From Halomonas denitrificans (GTDB lineage: Bacteria; Pseudomonadota; Gammaproteobacteria; Xanthomonadales; Wenzhouxiangellaceae): a stretch of DNA of 64,000 nucleotides. The notes under the pieces are model-generated. The model worked only from the letters and a program-made list of their open reading frames with translations, made no database searches and was not told the origin of the DNA. Positions 46,901 through 56,156 of this stretch are shown one piece after another. The first letter of the stretch is position 1. Each line of letters starts with the position of its first letter. The stretch is from contig JAHVKF010000002.1 of assembly GCA_019800895.1 (NCBI GenBank), positions 186,001 through 250,000 on the forward strand, in the 5' to 3' direction. The position numbers and the translations under genes are program-made.

Positions 46901-49900
46901 CCGCGGCCCCGTTCCTCAACCCGCTGCGACGCCGCTGCGAGTACGTCCTCGAACGCAACCCCGGCGGCAGCTTGCCCGGCACGTCCCCACCGACGATCGA
47001 AGCGCTCATCGAGTATTGCTACGCGGGTGGGGACGAGGTCGCGCCCTCTCATGACCAGCTGCTCGCAGCGGCCGGCATCTACCGGCCGGAAAGTGCGTAC
47101 TGGCCCTCGTCGTCGCTGGTCGACGCGGTCTGGCAGCGCAACCCCGCTGCGTCCCCGAACCATGTCGTCCTCGATCGCGCCCGCGACCCGGCCCGCGGGG
47201 TCGAAGAAGAGTGGCAGTACCCCGAGCTGCATCGCTGGAAGGGTGCGTTCCGCGTTCCGCTCCTGATCACCGACGTGCCGGACCAGGTGCTCCTGCCGCC
47301 GGGCATCGGGCCCCAGGACGCCGACGACATCGTGGTCGGCCTCCCGGCCACCGACCCGGCCGGCTTCAGCGCCTGGACCGAAGACCGCAGTCACGTCGCT
47401 GGATCCGACCGGCCGTCCCGTATTCACCTTCACCGCGACGTACGCACGACCGACGACGACCTGGTGGTCGAACAGGCCTGGACTCCGGTCTCGCTCCCAT
47501 GGCCGATGCCGCTGGGACACCCGAACCGACAGCTCCGGCTGGTCGAACGCGTGACCACCGATGCCGCCGGCACCGTGCTCGAACGCGTCGAGCGCAGCGA
47601 CTTCGATCCGGCCGGCTTCGACGACGCAAGAATGGTCACGCGATGTGGCCTGGGTGGTACCAGCTGCCGGGTCGAGCACTACACCTGGCATCCGCACGGC
47701 GACCTCGCCTCGCACGTACGCGCCGACGGCACCGAAACCCTCTGGCTCGACGGGGGTTGGTGCGAAGCCGAGACCGAGGTCGATCCCTTGGGCCGGGAGC
47801 GGGAGATCGTGTTCAGCGAACTCTGCCTGCCCGCGAGCGAGACCACCGCCACGCTCGCCGTCAGCTTCGAGCACGACGCGCAGAACCGGCTCTACCGGCG
47901 GACAGCGTCCCCGCTCGGCGGCGAACTCGATGCCACCGTCGAGCTTCGCCAGCAGGACACGTTCCCCAGCGGAGAGACCGGCGCCGAGGCCCGCACCGGC
48001 CGATTGGCGCTCGCCCGCCTCCAGCGCGAAACGATGCGCCTTGAACGAAGCTACCTGGACGCATTCGGCCGCACGGTGCGGGTCGAGACCTGTGAGGCGA
48101 CTCCTTCGTCGGCGATCGAGCCCGAGGTCGCGGCCGATCTTGACTGCGTTGCCGGGACCGAGCGCGTCGCCAGCTGGACCGGCTGGAGCCGGGCCGGTCG
48201 GCCCGTGGCCCGCGCGGGCGCCCATTTCGTCGACGAAACCGTTCCCGCCATCTTCGAAGCCCGCGATGGCTACGGGCGCGTGATCTTCGTCCGTCGCCCG
48301 GCGCACGTTGCGCGGGACCGGGAGCGCTGGCTCGACACCCTGGTCTGGCACGGCGCGGGGCGAACGACGCTGAAGGATCCGCTGGGACGCATCCACGTCG
48401 ACGAAGTGTCGACCCTGGCAACGGTGCGGACCCTCGGCGGCGACGAGATCGAGCGCGAGACCTACGACGCGCGCGGCCTGCTCACCTCCGCCGTCGGCCG
48501 GGATGGAATCGAGACGCTCTACGACTACGACGACCTCCGCAACCTGGCCGCCACGCGCCTTGCGGCAACCGCCGAGTGCATCGAATCCGACGGCGGCAGC
48601 GCAGCCTGTACCTACGAGCGGACCTTCGAGTACGACGCGCTCGACCGCTTGATCGCCACCACCGAGGCCGACGGCGTCCGCCTCGAGATCGAGCGCGACG
48701 CGATCGGACGGCCCGTCGCCCGCACCCTGGTCGATACGGACGGCGTTCGGCTCCAGCTCACTTCCGTGGACCACGAAACCACGGAGGACGGCCACCACCG
48801 GATCGTCGAGACGGAAGAGACCGGCGCCTCGGTCATCCGGCGCTTCGACGGCCTCGGCCGCCAGATCGAGGAGGATCGAGGCTACGGCGTCACGGTCGAG
48901 CTGGCGCTCCAGGACGGCGGCCGGGTCGTGCAGGAAACGATCACCGACGGCGATCTCGAACGCGTCTACGAGCGGGAATGGGATGTGCACGGTCACCTCG
49001 TCCGGGAGACGGCGCCGGGCAACCTGACGACCACCTTCGAACGCGACGGCGCGGGTCGCACGCTCTCGGTCAGCGACCCGGCCGGTTCACTGACCCTCTT
49101 CGCCTACGATTTCGCCGGCCACCATCGGAGCACGCGGCGCGTGTCGCGGCGCGGCGACTGGCTGCTCGAACGTTTCGACCTCGATGCCGGCGGACGCCTG
49201 GTTCGCGAACAGCGCGAGGGTGTCGTCTACGAGCATCGCTACGACCGCTACGACCGCCGGCGCGAGACGACGGCCGGCGACCCGGCGGTCTGGATCGAAA
49301 CCTACGAGTACGACGCATCGAGTGATCGCCTGGCGCGAACCGAGCGACGCCGGCCGAACCAGGCGACGGGCTCGGCGACCACCTTCGGTTACGACGCGTG
49401 GGGCCGCCGGATCGAGACCACCGACGCGCTCGGCGGCACGAAACGCGCGGCGTACGATCGCGTCGGACGAATCCGTCGCACGACCGACGAAGAAGGGTAC
49501 GAGCGGGAACTGGCCTATGACGCGCGCGGCCGGGTCACCCGGGCCGAGCTCGCCGGCAGCGACGCCCTGACCACCGCCTACCGCACGGCCCCGTCCTACG
49601 TCTATCGTCACGACGGAAGCACGGTGCCGCACGTGCGGATCGAGGAACGCCGGGACGCGGCGGATCATCGGACCGTACGCGTTTTCGACGCCGAAGGACG
49701 TCCGCTGGCCGTCACCTTCGCCGACGGCAGCATCCGCGAGCAGACCTATGTCGGCGATCGACCCGCGCTCGAACACTGGCTCGACGCGGACGGTACCGTG
49801 CTCCAGAGCCTCCGTTACGCGTACGACGATGCGGGCCGTCACGTCGAGCGCTTCGGACCGGCGGCCCCGGAAGACCTCGCCGACCCCTTCGATCCAGCAA

Positions 49901-52707
49901 CCTTCGCCGGCTATCGGATCACGCGTGAGCTCGACGCAGCCGGCCGGCTGGTCGCGGTCGAGATCGCCGGGGATCGCACCGAGTGGACCTACGACCCGGT
50001 CGACGGTCTGAAGACCTCGGAGACCTGGGGCGGGGTCGAGAAAGTCTTCGAGCGAACCGCGCTGGTTCGCGATCCCGATGCGTTTCCGCGCGTGCTCGGC
50101 GAAACCCACTACTCGCAGACCGAAGACGCCGAACGCACGGTCACCTATCGCTACGACTCGGTCGCCCGCCTGACCGGCGTGGCCTGGGACAACGGTACGG
50201 ACACGGAGGAAAGCCTGCTCCTGAACCTCGGCATCTGGGGACGCGCCGGCCGGACCGTGCGTCGCGTCAACGGGGTCGACCAGGTGGTGCAGAACTGGCA
50301 ATGGGATGCGCTGGGTCGCCCGCTCCAGCGAAGCACCGAAGTGCTCGGCGATCCGGCCGGGACCACGCGCTGGCGCTGGCTGGCCAATGGCGTGCTCGCA
50401 GCCCGATCGCTGCCCGATGGCACCGAGCTCGTCCACGATTACGGCCCGGCGTTCGACTACGAACTCGATCGCATCGTCGACGACATGGGATCCGAACTCG
50501 TCCGGATCGCGGCGCGGGATGAACGCGGCCTGCCGACCCGGGTCGAGCTCGCCACCAGCCGGGTCGAGTTGGGCTGGGACGCGATGCGCCGGCTCACCCG
50601 GGAGCGGCGAAGCACCCTCGGCGGATCCCTGCAAGCGGGCTGGCGTGGCGAGTACGACGGCCTCGGTCGCTTGCAACGGCAGGCACAGCGCACCTCGAGC
50701 GGATCGTCGTCGACACGCTTCGTCTACGACGACGTCGGCCGGCTCTCGGGCGAGGAGCGCGACAGCGACCAAGTGCTCTACGAGACCGACCCGGCAGGGC
50801 GTCGGACCCGCACCGAGGGCCAGCTGACGAGTCTCGACCCGGCGCTGACGATTGCCTACGACCCCGAGTATCCGGCTCGCGCCATCGAGGTCAGCGATGC
50901 CGAAGGACGGGCGACCCTGGACTACGACCCCTGGGCGGCGCAGATCAGCGATCAGCACGGCAACCGGCTGGAACGCTCGGCCAGCGGCGCATTGCGCGAG
51001 ATCGTCACCGCCGATGGCGAGCGTGCGCTGCTGCTGCGCGACGCCGGCGGCGTACCGGTGGCGATCGAACAGCCGAACGGCCGGCGGGACCTGGTCTGGG
51101 GGCTCGATGCCGGCGATCGCCCCGTGCAGGTGCAGGCCGCGACCGGACAGGTCCTCACCTACCTCCAGGCCGAAGGCATTCCCCTCGGCCTGCTCGAGGG
51201 CACCGCGTTCACCGGCCAGATGACCGGCAATCGGGGCAGCGTGCTCTGGCAGGAAGGCACCGAAGTGCCGGTCATGACTGCCTTCGGACAAGGCGCCGAG
51301 GCGGCCGACGGCGACCGCTTCGTGTACCACGCGCTCGACCTTCTTCCAGGCACCGGTCTCCAGCTCGCACGGCACCGCGCCTACGATCCGCAGACCGGTC
51401 GCTTTCTCAGCCCCGATCCGCTCGGACTCGACGGAAGCCCCCACCGCTATCTCTACGCGGCGGGCGACCCGGTCAATCACTTCGACCCGATGGGGCTCCA
51501 GAGCTGCCTGACGCGCACGCCCTTCTCCGCGCCCGATTTCGAATTCGACCTGCCCGACCCGATGGAACCGCGCATCGTCCTGGGACCGAGCGGAGGTCCC
51601 GCCAGCCCCTTCGGCCCCGGCGTCGCGGTGAGCTTCGTCAACCAGGCGGCCGGCGACGTCACCTTCCAGGACGCGGTCAACAAGATCTACAGCCACTGGT
51701 TGGAGACCGGCGAGATGCACGCCGAGGTCGTGACCGACCCGGACCACGTCCATGCCGATACGGACACGGACGCGGGGGCCGGGGACAACCGGGGCATGAC
51801 CAGCGACCGCCACTCGACGTCGTCGGGCTTCCCCCGGATTCCGTGCATCGCCATCTGCGGCACCCCGGCCTATGACGTGGCCATGGACGTCGGGACCATT
51901 CTGGAAGTGACGGACCCGGACACCGTGTCCGAGCCCACCGCGAGCGAGCCCACCAGCCAGAATACCCCGACGGGCGAGGCGACCTCGCCGAATGGCACGG
52001 GAGGCGTTGCCCAGCAGGGACCCGGCGCCGGCTGGGTCCTGCTCGATATCGGTTCGGACTTCATTCCGATTCCGGGTGCCTCCAGCGCCAAGGAGATCGG
52101 CAACATGGCCGCGGGTCGCAACCTGATCACCGGCGAGGCCTATTCGACCTCCGACTACGTGATCGGCGTCGTCTCGGTCGGCGCGGATGTCGTCACCATG
52201 GGCACTGCGGGCGGCGTGGTCGGCGGCGTGCTCAAGGGCGGCCGGCACGTATCACGCAACGCGAGCCGACTCCTGAAACAGCTGCCGAACACGCCGGGTG
52301 GATACATCTATGTCCTGCGCAACCCGAGACTCGGCGAAGGCTACGTGGGGATGACCCGGAACAGTGGAGGCCTGCGCGGCAGGCTTTCCAGCTCCAGCCA
52401 CCGGAAGGCAAGGCACCTGCTCGACCAACCGGGAACCACCGTGGAGTGGTTCGAGGTCCAGAGCCCGTACGGCCTCGGCGAGGCGCGCCGGAACCTGCGC
52501 TTCGGCACGCGCGAGTGGTTCGCGAACGACCGCCGCTGGCGCAACACGCTGGAACGCGTCGAGCAGGAGACGCTCGACTATGTACGCCAGCACGAGAACC
52601 ACCTGAACTGGTTGAACCATCCCGGTGCAGAACGCTCGCCCTTCAAGCTGCCGATGCTCGAGGATTTCTGGGACTACTACATCCGGTACACCGGGGGTGC
52701 ACAGTGA
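43915..52707 (+). CDS. Secreted SpvB/FG-GAP/RHS giant with GIY-YIG nuclease tip
   Basis: 2930 residues. Start at 43915 has GGAGGGAAGG upstream and opens a signal peptide (cut after FDAYA), so it is Sec-exported. Residues about 50-400 match the SpvB/TcaC N-terminal domain. Five FG-GAP calcium motifs follow (near 513, 562, 648, 742 and 817; for example DIDLDGWNDL). RHS/YD repeats run from about 1290 to the DPMGL end of the core at 2524-2528 (GRFLSPDPLGLDG just before). The 400-residue tail has a linker, a pretoxin-like block (near 2712, DFIPIPG… LITGEA) and a GIY-YIG-like domain (about 2795-2900; YIY at 2797, YVG at 2810, a Glu in ERVEQETLDYV). It has the layout of an RHS polymorphic toxin. No immunity gene is evident. 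Confidence 0.9.
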   Translation: MSYRHAVVVCSFFVVLVLSAFDAYAQSPARGVEHPGFVQLSEQPRPSRPASDPGSPGLPSSALSRAGWEDVVTIDLPPGIDGTAPRVALRTDHRIRDGILGSGWRLEATSVIRRRAASGGVAGNTEHDLFELDGRKLVRVDGIFRLLRGQEPPLLFEPETVDGSILRYFPEENVWRQKRDGWTWTYGSTSETGARATIAAASDGFPGSPDGPVRVVDAIDSDGILAPSRLPVLPCSDERPWCRTLAWHLSKVEDPRGNAIIYDYRFAAIPNGLYPGYALDGAGHHLLDRITWGDGRWELEFDYRQRPDLQLAYDTGRARLLSHRLTELTARRIGGSEYSVYRFAYKDEGGAACGGGDFDPQGVEAEDLVDRPLQTLVRRISRVGASGRPGAGIERTLRCLETEAGGFAWSEPDDASDAFVLDLSGDVPAESVVPIPIQLDGDGITDLLVMVVEPEGLASQTPVVNYHAFIATPGGEQPFTRDHPVAEAWQSRLSDDLGSDHFTKGRGWAVVDIDLDGWNDLIYETEDRSVLLARYRPERTGFVVNAIDLPACALRFGEIADVDGDGYADLVRRPHLGSDRCGARPKTRWRRNLGRFPFFDGDDPEGGPRVLDTPEDRILAEIGNVEPPDLGNGRDAAVFIASQSRLFDINSDGLIDLIYAFHPRWIDTEGTPLCEEDNVCGWITDGDDDPYSRIFWGDGRGGFVDSGLAAGAPLLDYQPSVLDMDGTPQDARQVGRFVSMLDLDRSGRPELLATTQGAFVGGHVWRGLREGYGSTSVAGGVADARGLDRRFTLPFERNPDRGDSCETSSTIPTFGDFDGDGFVDVLTFYLGQEFLDGCEDWCALLNTSERTVSRGRITSSDGSWGGRTELEWGFSADRSWVLVDEERFEFPLNVEVLQALDGAAGRIERQYFAGAMERGGFRGFGLVEQRLASGEVERLAFATSPILAGKPLYRAKVRVDDSLEQLSVYAWGHPVSDDELSDLAPGANPSSWQLDTAAPFLNPLRRRCEYVLERNPGGSLPGTSPPTIEALIEYCYAGGDEVAPSHDQLLAAAGIYRPESAYWPSSSLVDAVWQRNPAASPNHVVLDRARDPARGVEEEWQYPELHRWKGAFRVPLLITDVPDQVLLPPGIGPQDADDIVVGLPATDPAGFSAWTEDRSHVAGSDRPSRIHLHRDVRTTDDDLVVEQAWTPVSLPWPMPLGHPNRQLRLVERVTTDAAGTVLERVERSDFDPAGFDDARMVTRCGLGGTSCRVEHYTWHPHGDLASHVRADGTETLWLDGGWCEAETEVDPLGREREIVFSELCLPASETTATLAVSFEHDAQNRLYRRTASPLGGELDATVELRQQDTFPSGETGAEARTGRLALARLQRETMRLERSYLDAFGRTVRVETCEATPSSAIEPEVAADLDCVAGTERVASWTGWSRAGRPVARAGAHFVDETVPAIFEARDGYGRVIFVRRPAHVARDRERWLDTLVWHGAGRTTLKDPLGRIHVDEVSTLATVRTLGGDEIERETYDARGLLTSAVGRDGIETLYDYDDLRNLAATRLAATAECIESDGGSAACTYERTFEYDALDRLIATTEADGVRLEIERDAIGRPVARTLVDTDGVRLQLTSVDHETTEDGHHRIVETEETGASVIRRFDGLGRQIEEDRGYGVTVELALQDGGRVVQETITDGDLERVYEREWDVHGHLVRETAPGNLTTTFERDGAGRTLSVSDPAGSLTLFAYDFAGHHRSTRRVSRRGDWLLERFDLDAGGRLVREQREGVVYEHRYDRYDRRRETTAGDPAVWIETYEYDASSDRLARTERRRPNQATGSATTFGYDAWGRRIETTDALGGTKRAAYDRVGRIRRTTDEEGYERELAYDARGRVTRAELAGSDALTTAYRTAPSYVYRHDGSTVPHVRIEERRDAADHRTVRVFDAEGRPLAVTFADGSIREQTYVGDRPALEHWLDADGTVLQSLRYAYDDAGRHVERFGPAAPEDLADPFDPATFAGYRITRELDAAGRLVAVEIAGDRTEWTYDPVDGLKTSETWGGVEKVFERTALVRDPDAFPRVLGETHYSQTEDAERTVTYRYDSVARLTGVAWDNGTDTEESLLLNLGIWGRAGRTVRRVNGVDQVVQNWQWDALGRPLQRSTEVLGDPAGTTRWRWLANGVLAARSLPDGTELVHDYGPAFDYELDRIVDDMGSELVRIAARDERGLPTRVELATSRVELGWDAMRRLTRERRSTLGGSLQAGWRGEYDGLGRLQRQAQRTSSGSSSTRFVYDDVGRLSGEERDSDQVLYETDPAGRRTRTEGQLTSLDPALTIAYDPEYPARAIEVSDAEGRATLDYDPWAAQISDQHGNRLERSASGALREIVTADGERALLLRDAGGVPVAIEQPNGRRDLVWGLDAGDRPVQVQAATGQVLTYLQAEGIPLGLLEGTAFTGQMTGNRGSVLWQEGTEVPVMTAFGQGAEAADGDRFVYHALDLLPGTGLQLARHRAYDPQTGRFLSPDPLGLDGSPHRYLYAAGDPVNHFDPMGLQSCLTRTPFSAPDFEFDLPDPMEPRIVLGPSGGPASPFGPGVAVSFVNQAAGDVTFQDAVNKIYSHWLETGEMHAEVVTDPDHVHADTDTDAGAGDNRGMTSDRHSTSSGFPRIPCIAICGTPAYDVAMDVGTILEVTDPDTVSEPTASEPTSQNTPTGEATSPNGTGGVAQQGPGAGWVLLDIGSDFIPIPGASSAKEIGNMAAGRNLITGEAYSTSDYVIGVVSVGADVVTMGTAGGVVGGVLKGGRHVSRNASRLLKQLPNTPGGYIYVLRNPRLGEGYVGMTRNSGGLRGRLSSSSHRKARHLLDQPGTTVEWFEVQSPYGLGEARRNLRFGTREWFANDRRWRNTLERVEQETLDYVRQHENHLNWLNHPGAERSPFKLPMLEDFWDYYIRYTGGAQ

Positions 52708-52877
52708 GCCCCCGATCGCCGGGGCCCCGGCCGGGTTCGACTGCAAGAACGCTTTCGCAGGTCGACTCCGGACCGCGAAACGGAAGTGCACCGGAACCCG
52801 CGTGAAATTCCGGCGGTGCGGATCGAGTTCGACAGGCACCCGTGTCGCAATGCCCGTTTTCGTGAACCGCAAGAACA

Positions 52878-52899
52878 ACGCCCCGGATAGCCGGGGCGT
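52878..52899 (-). terminator. Rho-independent terminator of the HAF-repeat gene
   Basis: Leftward, the 9-bp stem ACGCCCCGG/CCGGGGCGT with a 4-nt loop is followed by TGTTCTT. It starts 50 bases after the stop at 52950. Confidence 0.7.
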
Positions 52900-52949
52900 C
52901 GAAGGTGCGGCCGGTCGGTGACCGGCGCGAGTGAGTCGATCCGGGTGGA

Positions 52950-53930
52950 TCAGTTCGGCGTGGCAACGAAACTCTGCGGATCGCCGTCCGCGTCGTTGTA
53001 CTGGCCGACCACCACACCCTTGTTCGAGATCGACTGCGCGAACGTGGCCGTTCCGCCGGGGAACACGAGCCGCTCGTCGGGGCCGATGACGATGTCCTGG
53101 CACTGGCCCGGGCCGATGTCGGTCACGAAGCCCTCGATCGTGCCCGTGTCCGTGTTCAGGAAGAAGCCGGCGACGGTGCCGCTATCGGTGATGCCCCGGG
53201 CACGCGACGTCGGGCTGCCGTTGACGGTGAAGAACTGCACGTCGCCGTCCGTGTCGCGCAGCCACGCGTAACTGACGAAGCCGCCGGGCGGGGCGCCCGG
53301 GTTGCAGGGATCGTTTTCCGAGAAGAAGAACGAGCTGCCGACGATCTCGCCGCGGGCGTTGATCCCCTGGGCAATCGTGAAGAAGCCGTCGGGAACGAGC
53401 GCCGTGAACTCGTCGCTGCGCGGGTCGTAGAGGTAGCCCGCGGGAAACGGCTGGCCGAAGAGCGGCTCGAAGCGATCGTAGATGCCGACGATCAGCCCGC
53501 GGCTGTTGATCGCCCGCGCCGAGGTGTTGCCGACCGAATCCGGATGATCGAACACCGTGGCATTGCCTCGCTTGTCCAGCAACAACCCGCTCGAGACACC
53601 GGCCGTGAATACGTTCCCCACCAGGCTGCCGCGGTTGGAGATGGCCAGGACGCTGGTGTCGTCGAAGCCGGCGACCGGGTCGACCAGCGTCACGGTGCCC
53701 TTCTTCGTGTCGTAGGTGAACGGAACGCTGCCGCCCGGGCCGCCGAAGATGAACGCGGTACCGGCTGAGATTCCGCTGTTGTTGATCCCGAAGGTCTGCG
53801 AACCGTCGGTGCCGGGCACGTCGATGCCGGCGTAGTCGTAGCTGTCCTGGGCGCTGACGGCACAGGGCAGGGCGCATGCGCCGAGAACGGCCGCGGCCAG
53901 GAGACCGCGTGAAAGAGTGTGGATGCTCAT
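52950..53930 (-). CDS. Secreted HAF-repeat protein
   Basis: 326 residues. The N-terminus is a signal ending either at a lipobox-like LGAC (Cys19) or at AVSA (cut near residue 27). The body has about seven repeats of the HAF type, each carrying a core like GINNSGISAG, AISNRGSLVGN, AINSRGLIVG, GINARGEIVG or SISNKGVVVG. This is the predicted extracellular HAF family. Role unknown. The start at 53930 has CAGGAA upstream. A CRP-like site lies 78 bases upstream. Confidence 0.8.
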   Translation of the reverse strand: MSIHTLSRGLLAAAVLGACALPCAVSAQDSYDYAGIDVPGTDGSQTFGINNSGISAGTAFIFGGPGGSVPFTYDTKKGTVTLVDPVAGFDDTSVLAISNRGSLVGNVFTAGVSSGLLLDKRGNATVFDHPDSVGNTSARAINSRGLIVGIYDRFEPLFGQPFPAGYLYDPRSDEFTALVPDGFFTIAQGINARGEIVGSSFFFSENDPCNPGAPPGGFVSYAWLRDTDGDVQFFTVNGSPTSRARGITDSGTVAGFFLNTDTGTIEGFVTDIGPGQCQDIVIGPDERLVFPGGTATFAQSISNKGVVVGQYNDADGDPQSFVATPN

Positions 53931-54492
53931 GATGTCGATTCCTGTTGTTGTTGGTGACGAGTCCTCGTTCGCCGCCGCCGCGCTGTCCCTGGTGCCAACA
54001 CGCATAGCGTGACAAACGTCACAAAAGTGTACTCCTGTCGTGAATTGTCGCGCAACCGGGACGCCGCCAGGCTTGCGCGCCCTCGAGGCGGGCCTCCGGC
54101 GGCACCGGACGGCGCACCGCACGGCGGGCATCCGGCCCTGCACGGGGCACGATTCGGCGACTGATGAGAGGGAATTCGCGGTGTCGTGCAGGCGCGTTCC
54201 GGGGCCGTCCCGGACGCGCCCGTGAGCAGGCACCCCGGGGGATTTGTTAGGCTTTCCGCCTCGAATCGAAGGGGAACGCGCACGCGGGCGCCTGGATGCA
54301 GTGCGTCCACGGTGCGGCGTTGCGTTTCGGAACGCGGTTCGAACGTCCGCCACTCCTGACCGTACGGATGGCACGGCTCGACGGCGCGGCTTGCCGCGGC
54401 CGGTCGATGCAAGCGTTCCTGCCGGCAGCCGGCGTACGACCCGGTTCGCGCGCGTTCCCACCTCGAACATCACCTGAACACTGGAGAAGAGA
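53931..54492. other. Divergent regulatory gap
   Basis: 562 bases between the HAF-repeat gene and putP. It holds the CRP-like site listed below; the part nearest putP has no recognisable boxes. No coding stretch is convincing. Confidence 0.5.
54008..54023. promoter_or_regulatory. CRP/Clp-like operator
   Basis: CGTGA-CAAACG-TCACA differs by one base from TGTGA-N6-TCACA, the CRP consensus, and is a symmetric GTGAC/GTCAC palindrome. It is about 80 bases from the HAF-repeat start and 470 from putP, so the former is the more likely target. Confidence 0.5.
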
Positions 54493-55983
54493 GTGGCTAT
54501 CGGTATCTGGATCAGTCTCATCGGGTATTTCGCGCTGATGATCGCGATCGGCGTCTACGCGATGCGGAAGTCGACCTCGTCGTCCGAGGAATACATGCTG
54601 GGCGGGCGGAACCTCAGCCCGAAGGTCGCGGCCCTGTCGGCCGGGGCCTCGGACATGAGCGGCTGGCTGCTGCTGGGCCTGCCCGGCGCGCTGTTCGTCG
54701 CCGGCCTGGGCGCGGGCTGGATCGGTATCGGGCTGCTGGTCGGGGCGCTGTTCAACTGGATCCTGGTCGCGCCGCGCCTTCGCGAACAGACCGTCCACTA
54801 CGGCAATGCGATCACCATCCCGTCGTTCCTGGCCAACCGCTTCCCGACGAAAGCCCTGTCCCTGCGCACCGTGTCGGCGATCGTCATCGTCATCTTCTTC
54901 ACGGTCTACACCGCGTCGGGCCTGGTGGCCGGCGGCAAGCTGTTCGAAAGCGCGTTCGCCGGAATCTTCAACATGGGCGGCATGAGCGACTACTCGATGG
55001 GCATCGTCATCACGCTCGGCATCGTCCTGGTCTACACGGTGGTCGGCGGCTTCCTGGCCGTCAGCATGACCGACTTCGTCCAGGGCTGCATCATGATGCT
55101 GGCGCTGGTCATCATGCCGGCGGTGGTGCTGTTCGGCGAAGGCGGCGGCGGCTTCGCCCAGGCCTCGCAGACGCTGAACGAAGTGGACCCGACCTTCCTC
55201 TCGTGGACCGAGGGGCTGACCCTGGTCGGCTGGCTGTCCGCCGTGACCTGGGGGCTGGGCTACTTCGGCCAACCGCACATCATCGTGCGCTTCATGGCGA
55301 TCCGCACGCTGGAGGAAGTCCCCACCGCGCGCAATATCGGCATGGGCTGGATGACGATCTCGCTGATCGGCGCCCTGTCGCTGGGCGTGTTCGGCCGCGC
55401 CTACGCGGTACGGAACGGCATGACCGTCGACGACCCGGAAACCATCTTCATCCTGCTGTCCGACCTGCTGTTCCACCCGCTGGTCACCGGCTTCCTCTAC
55501 GCCGCCCTGCTGGCGGCCGTGATGAGCACGATCTCCAGCCAGCTGCTGGTCTCGTCCTCGTCGCTGACCGAGGACTTCTATCGCCTGTTCCTGCGCAAGG
55601 AAGCCAGCGAGAAGGAGTGCGTGAGCGTCGGCCGGGTCAGCGTCGTGCTCGTGGGCCTTGTCGCCGCGGTGATCGCGTCCGACCCCGACTCGCAGGTGCT
55701 TTCGCTGGTCAGCAACGCCTGGGCCGGCTTCGGTGCCGCCTTCGGTCCGTTGATCCTCCTGTCGCTGATGTGGCCGCGCACGAACGGCGCGGGCGCACTC
55801 GCCGGCATGATCACCGGTGCCGCCACCGTCATGACCTGGATCGCCCTGGGCTGGAACAGTTCCTTCCTGGGCGGCCCCGGCGTCTACGAGATCATCCCCG
55901 GCTTCATCCTGGCCTGGATCGCGATCATGGTCGTGAGCTCGGTGACCTCGGACGCGGGGGAGCATCGGCCGATCACGAACTGA
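54493..55983 (+). CDS. putP: Sodium/proline symporter PutP
   Basis: 496-residue SSS-family transporter with about 13 helices, near the E. coli PutP length. MRKSTSSSEEYMLGGRNLSP, then SGWLLLGLPGA and AAVMSTISSQLLVSSSSLTEDFYR carry the sodium and proline sites and match PutP closely. The start is a GTG with GGAGAAGAGA upstream. Imports proline with Na+. It stands alone on its strand and ends at a clear terminator. Confidence 0.95.
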   Translation: MAIGIWISLIGYFALMIAIGVYAMRKSTSSSEEYMLGGRNLSPKVAALSAGASDMSGWLLLGLPGALFVAGLGAGWIGIGLLVGALFNWILVAPRLREQTVHYGNAITIPSFLANRFPTKALSLRTVSAIVIVIFFTVYTASGLVAGGKLFESAFAGIFNMGGMSDYSMGIVITLGIVLVYTVVGGFLAVSMTDFVQGCIMMLALVIMPAVVLFGEGGGGFAQASQTLNEVDPTFLSWTEGLTLVGWLSAVTWGLGYFGQPHIIVRFMAIRTLEEVPTARNIGMGWMTISLIGALSLGVFGRAYAVRNGMTVDDPETIFILLSDLLFHPLVTGFLYAALLAAVMSTISSQLLVSSSSLTEDFYRLFLRKEASEKECVSVGRVSVVLVGLVAAVIASDPDSQVLSLVSNAWAGFGAAFGPLILLSLMWPRTNGAGALAGMITGAATVMTWIALGWNSSFLGGPGVYEIIPGFILAWIAIMVVSSVTSDAGEHRPITN

Positions 55984-56037
55984 GCGGCGACCTGAGCAGC
56001 GACCTGATCGACGTCGCTTTCAGTACGATCAATGCAC

Positions 56038-56063
56038 AAGGGCTCCCTCGGGAGCCCTTTTTT
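56038..56063 (+). terminator. Rho-independent terminator of putP
   Basis: Stem GGGCTCC/GGAGCCC with a CTCG loop and a six-T run, 55 bases after the putP stop. It is the clearest terminator in the window. Confidence 0.92.
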
Positions 56064-56156
56064 CGAGTAAGCGAGAAGAATGGGCGTCGGCGTTCTTTTG
56101 CTCGGTGCTCTTCAAAACCTCATCGTCGAGGCGGCGCCCGACGATCGGGCACGCCG

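Noticed and set aside
49087-52248. A long leftward frame within the RHS gene
   Set aside because: Antisense shadow; Arg/Ala-rich with no motifs.
52625-52921. A small frame just after the RHS gene as a possible immunity gene
   Set aside because: It overlaps the RHS end out of frame, is not hydrophobic or acidic in a protein-like way, and has no ribosome-binding site.
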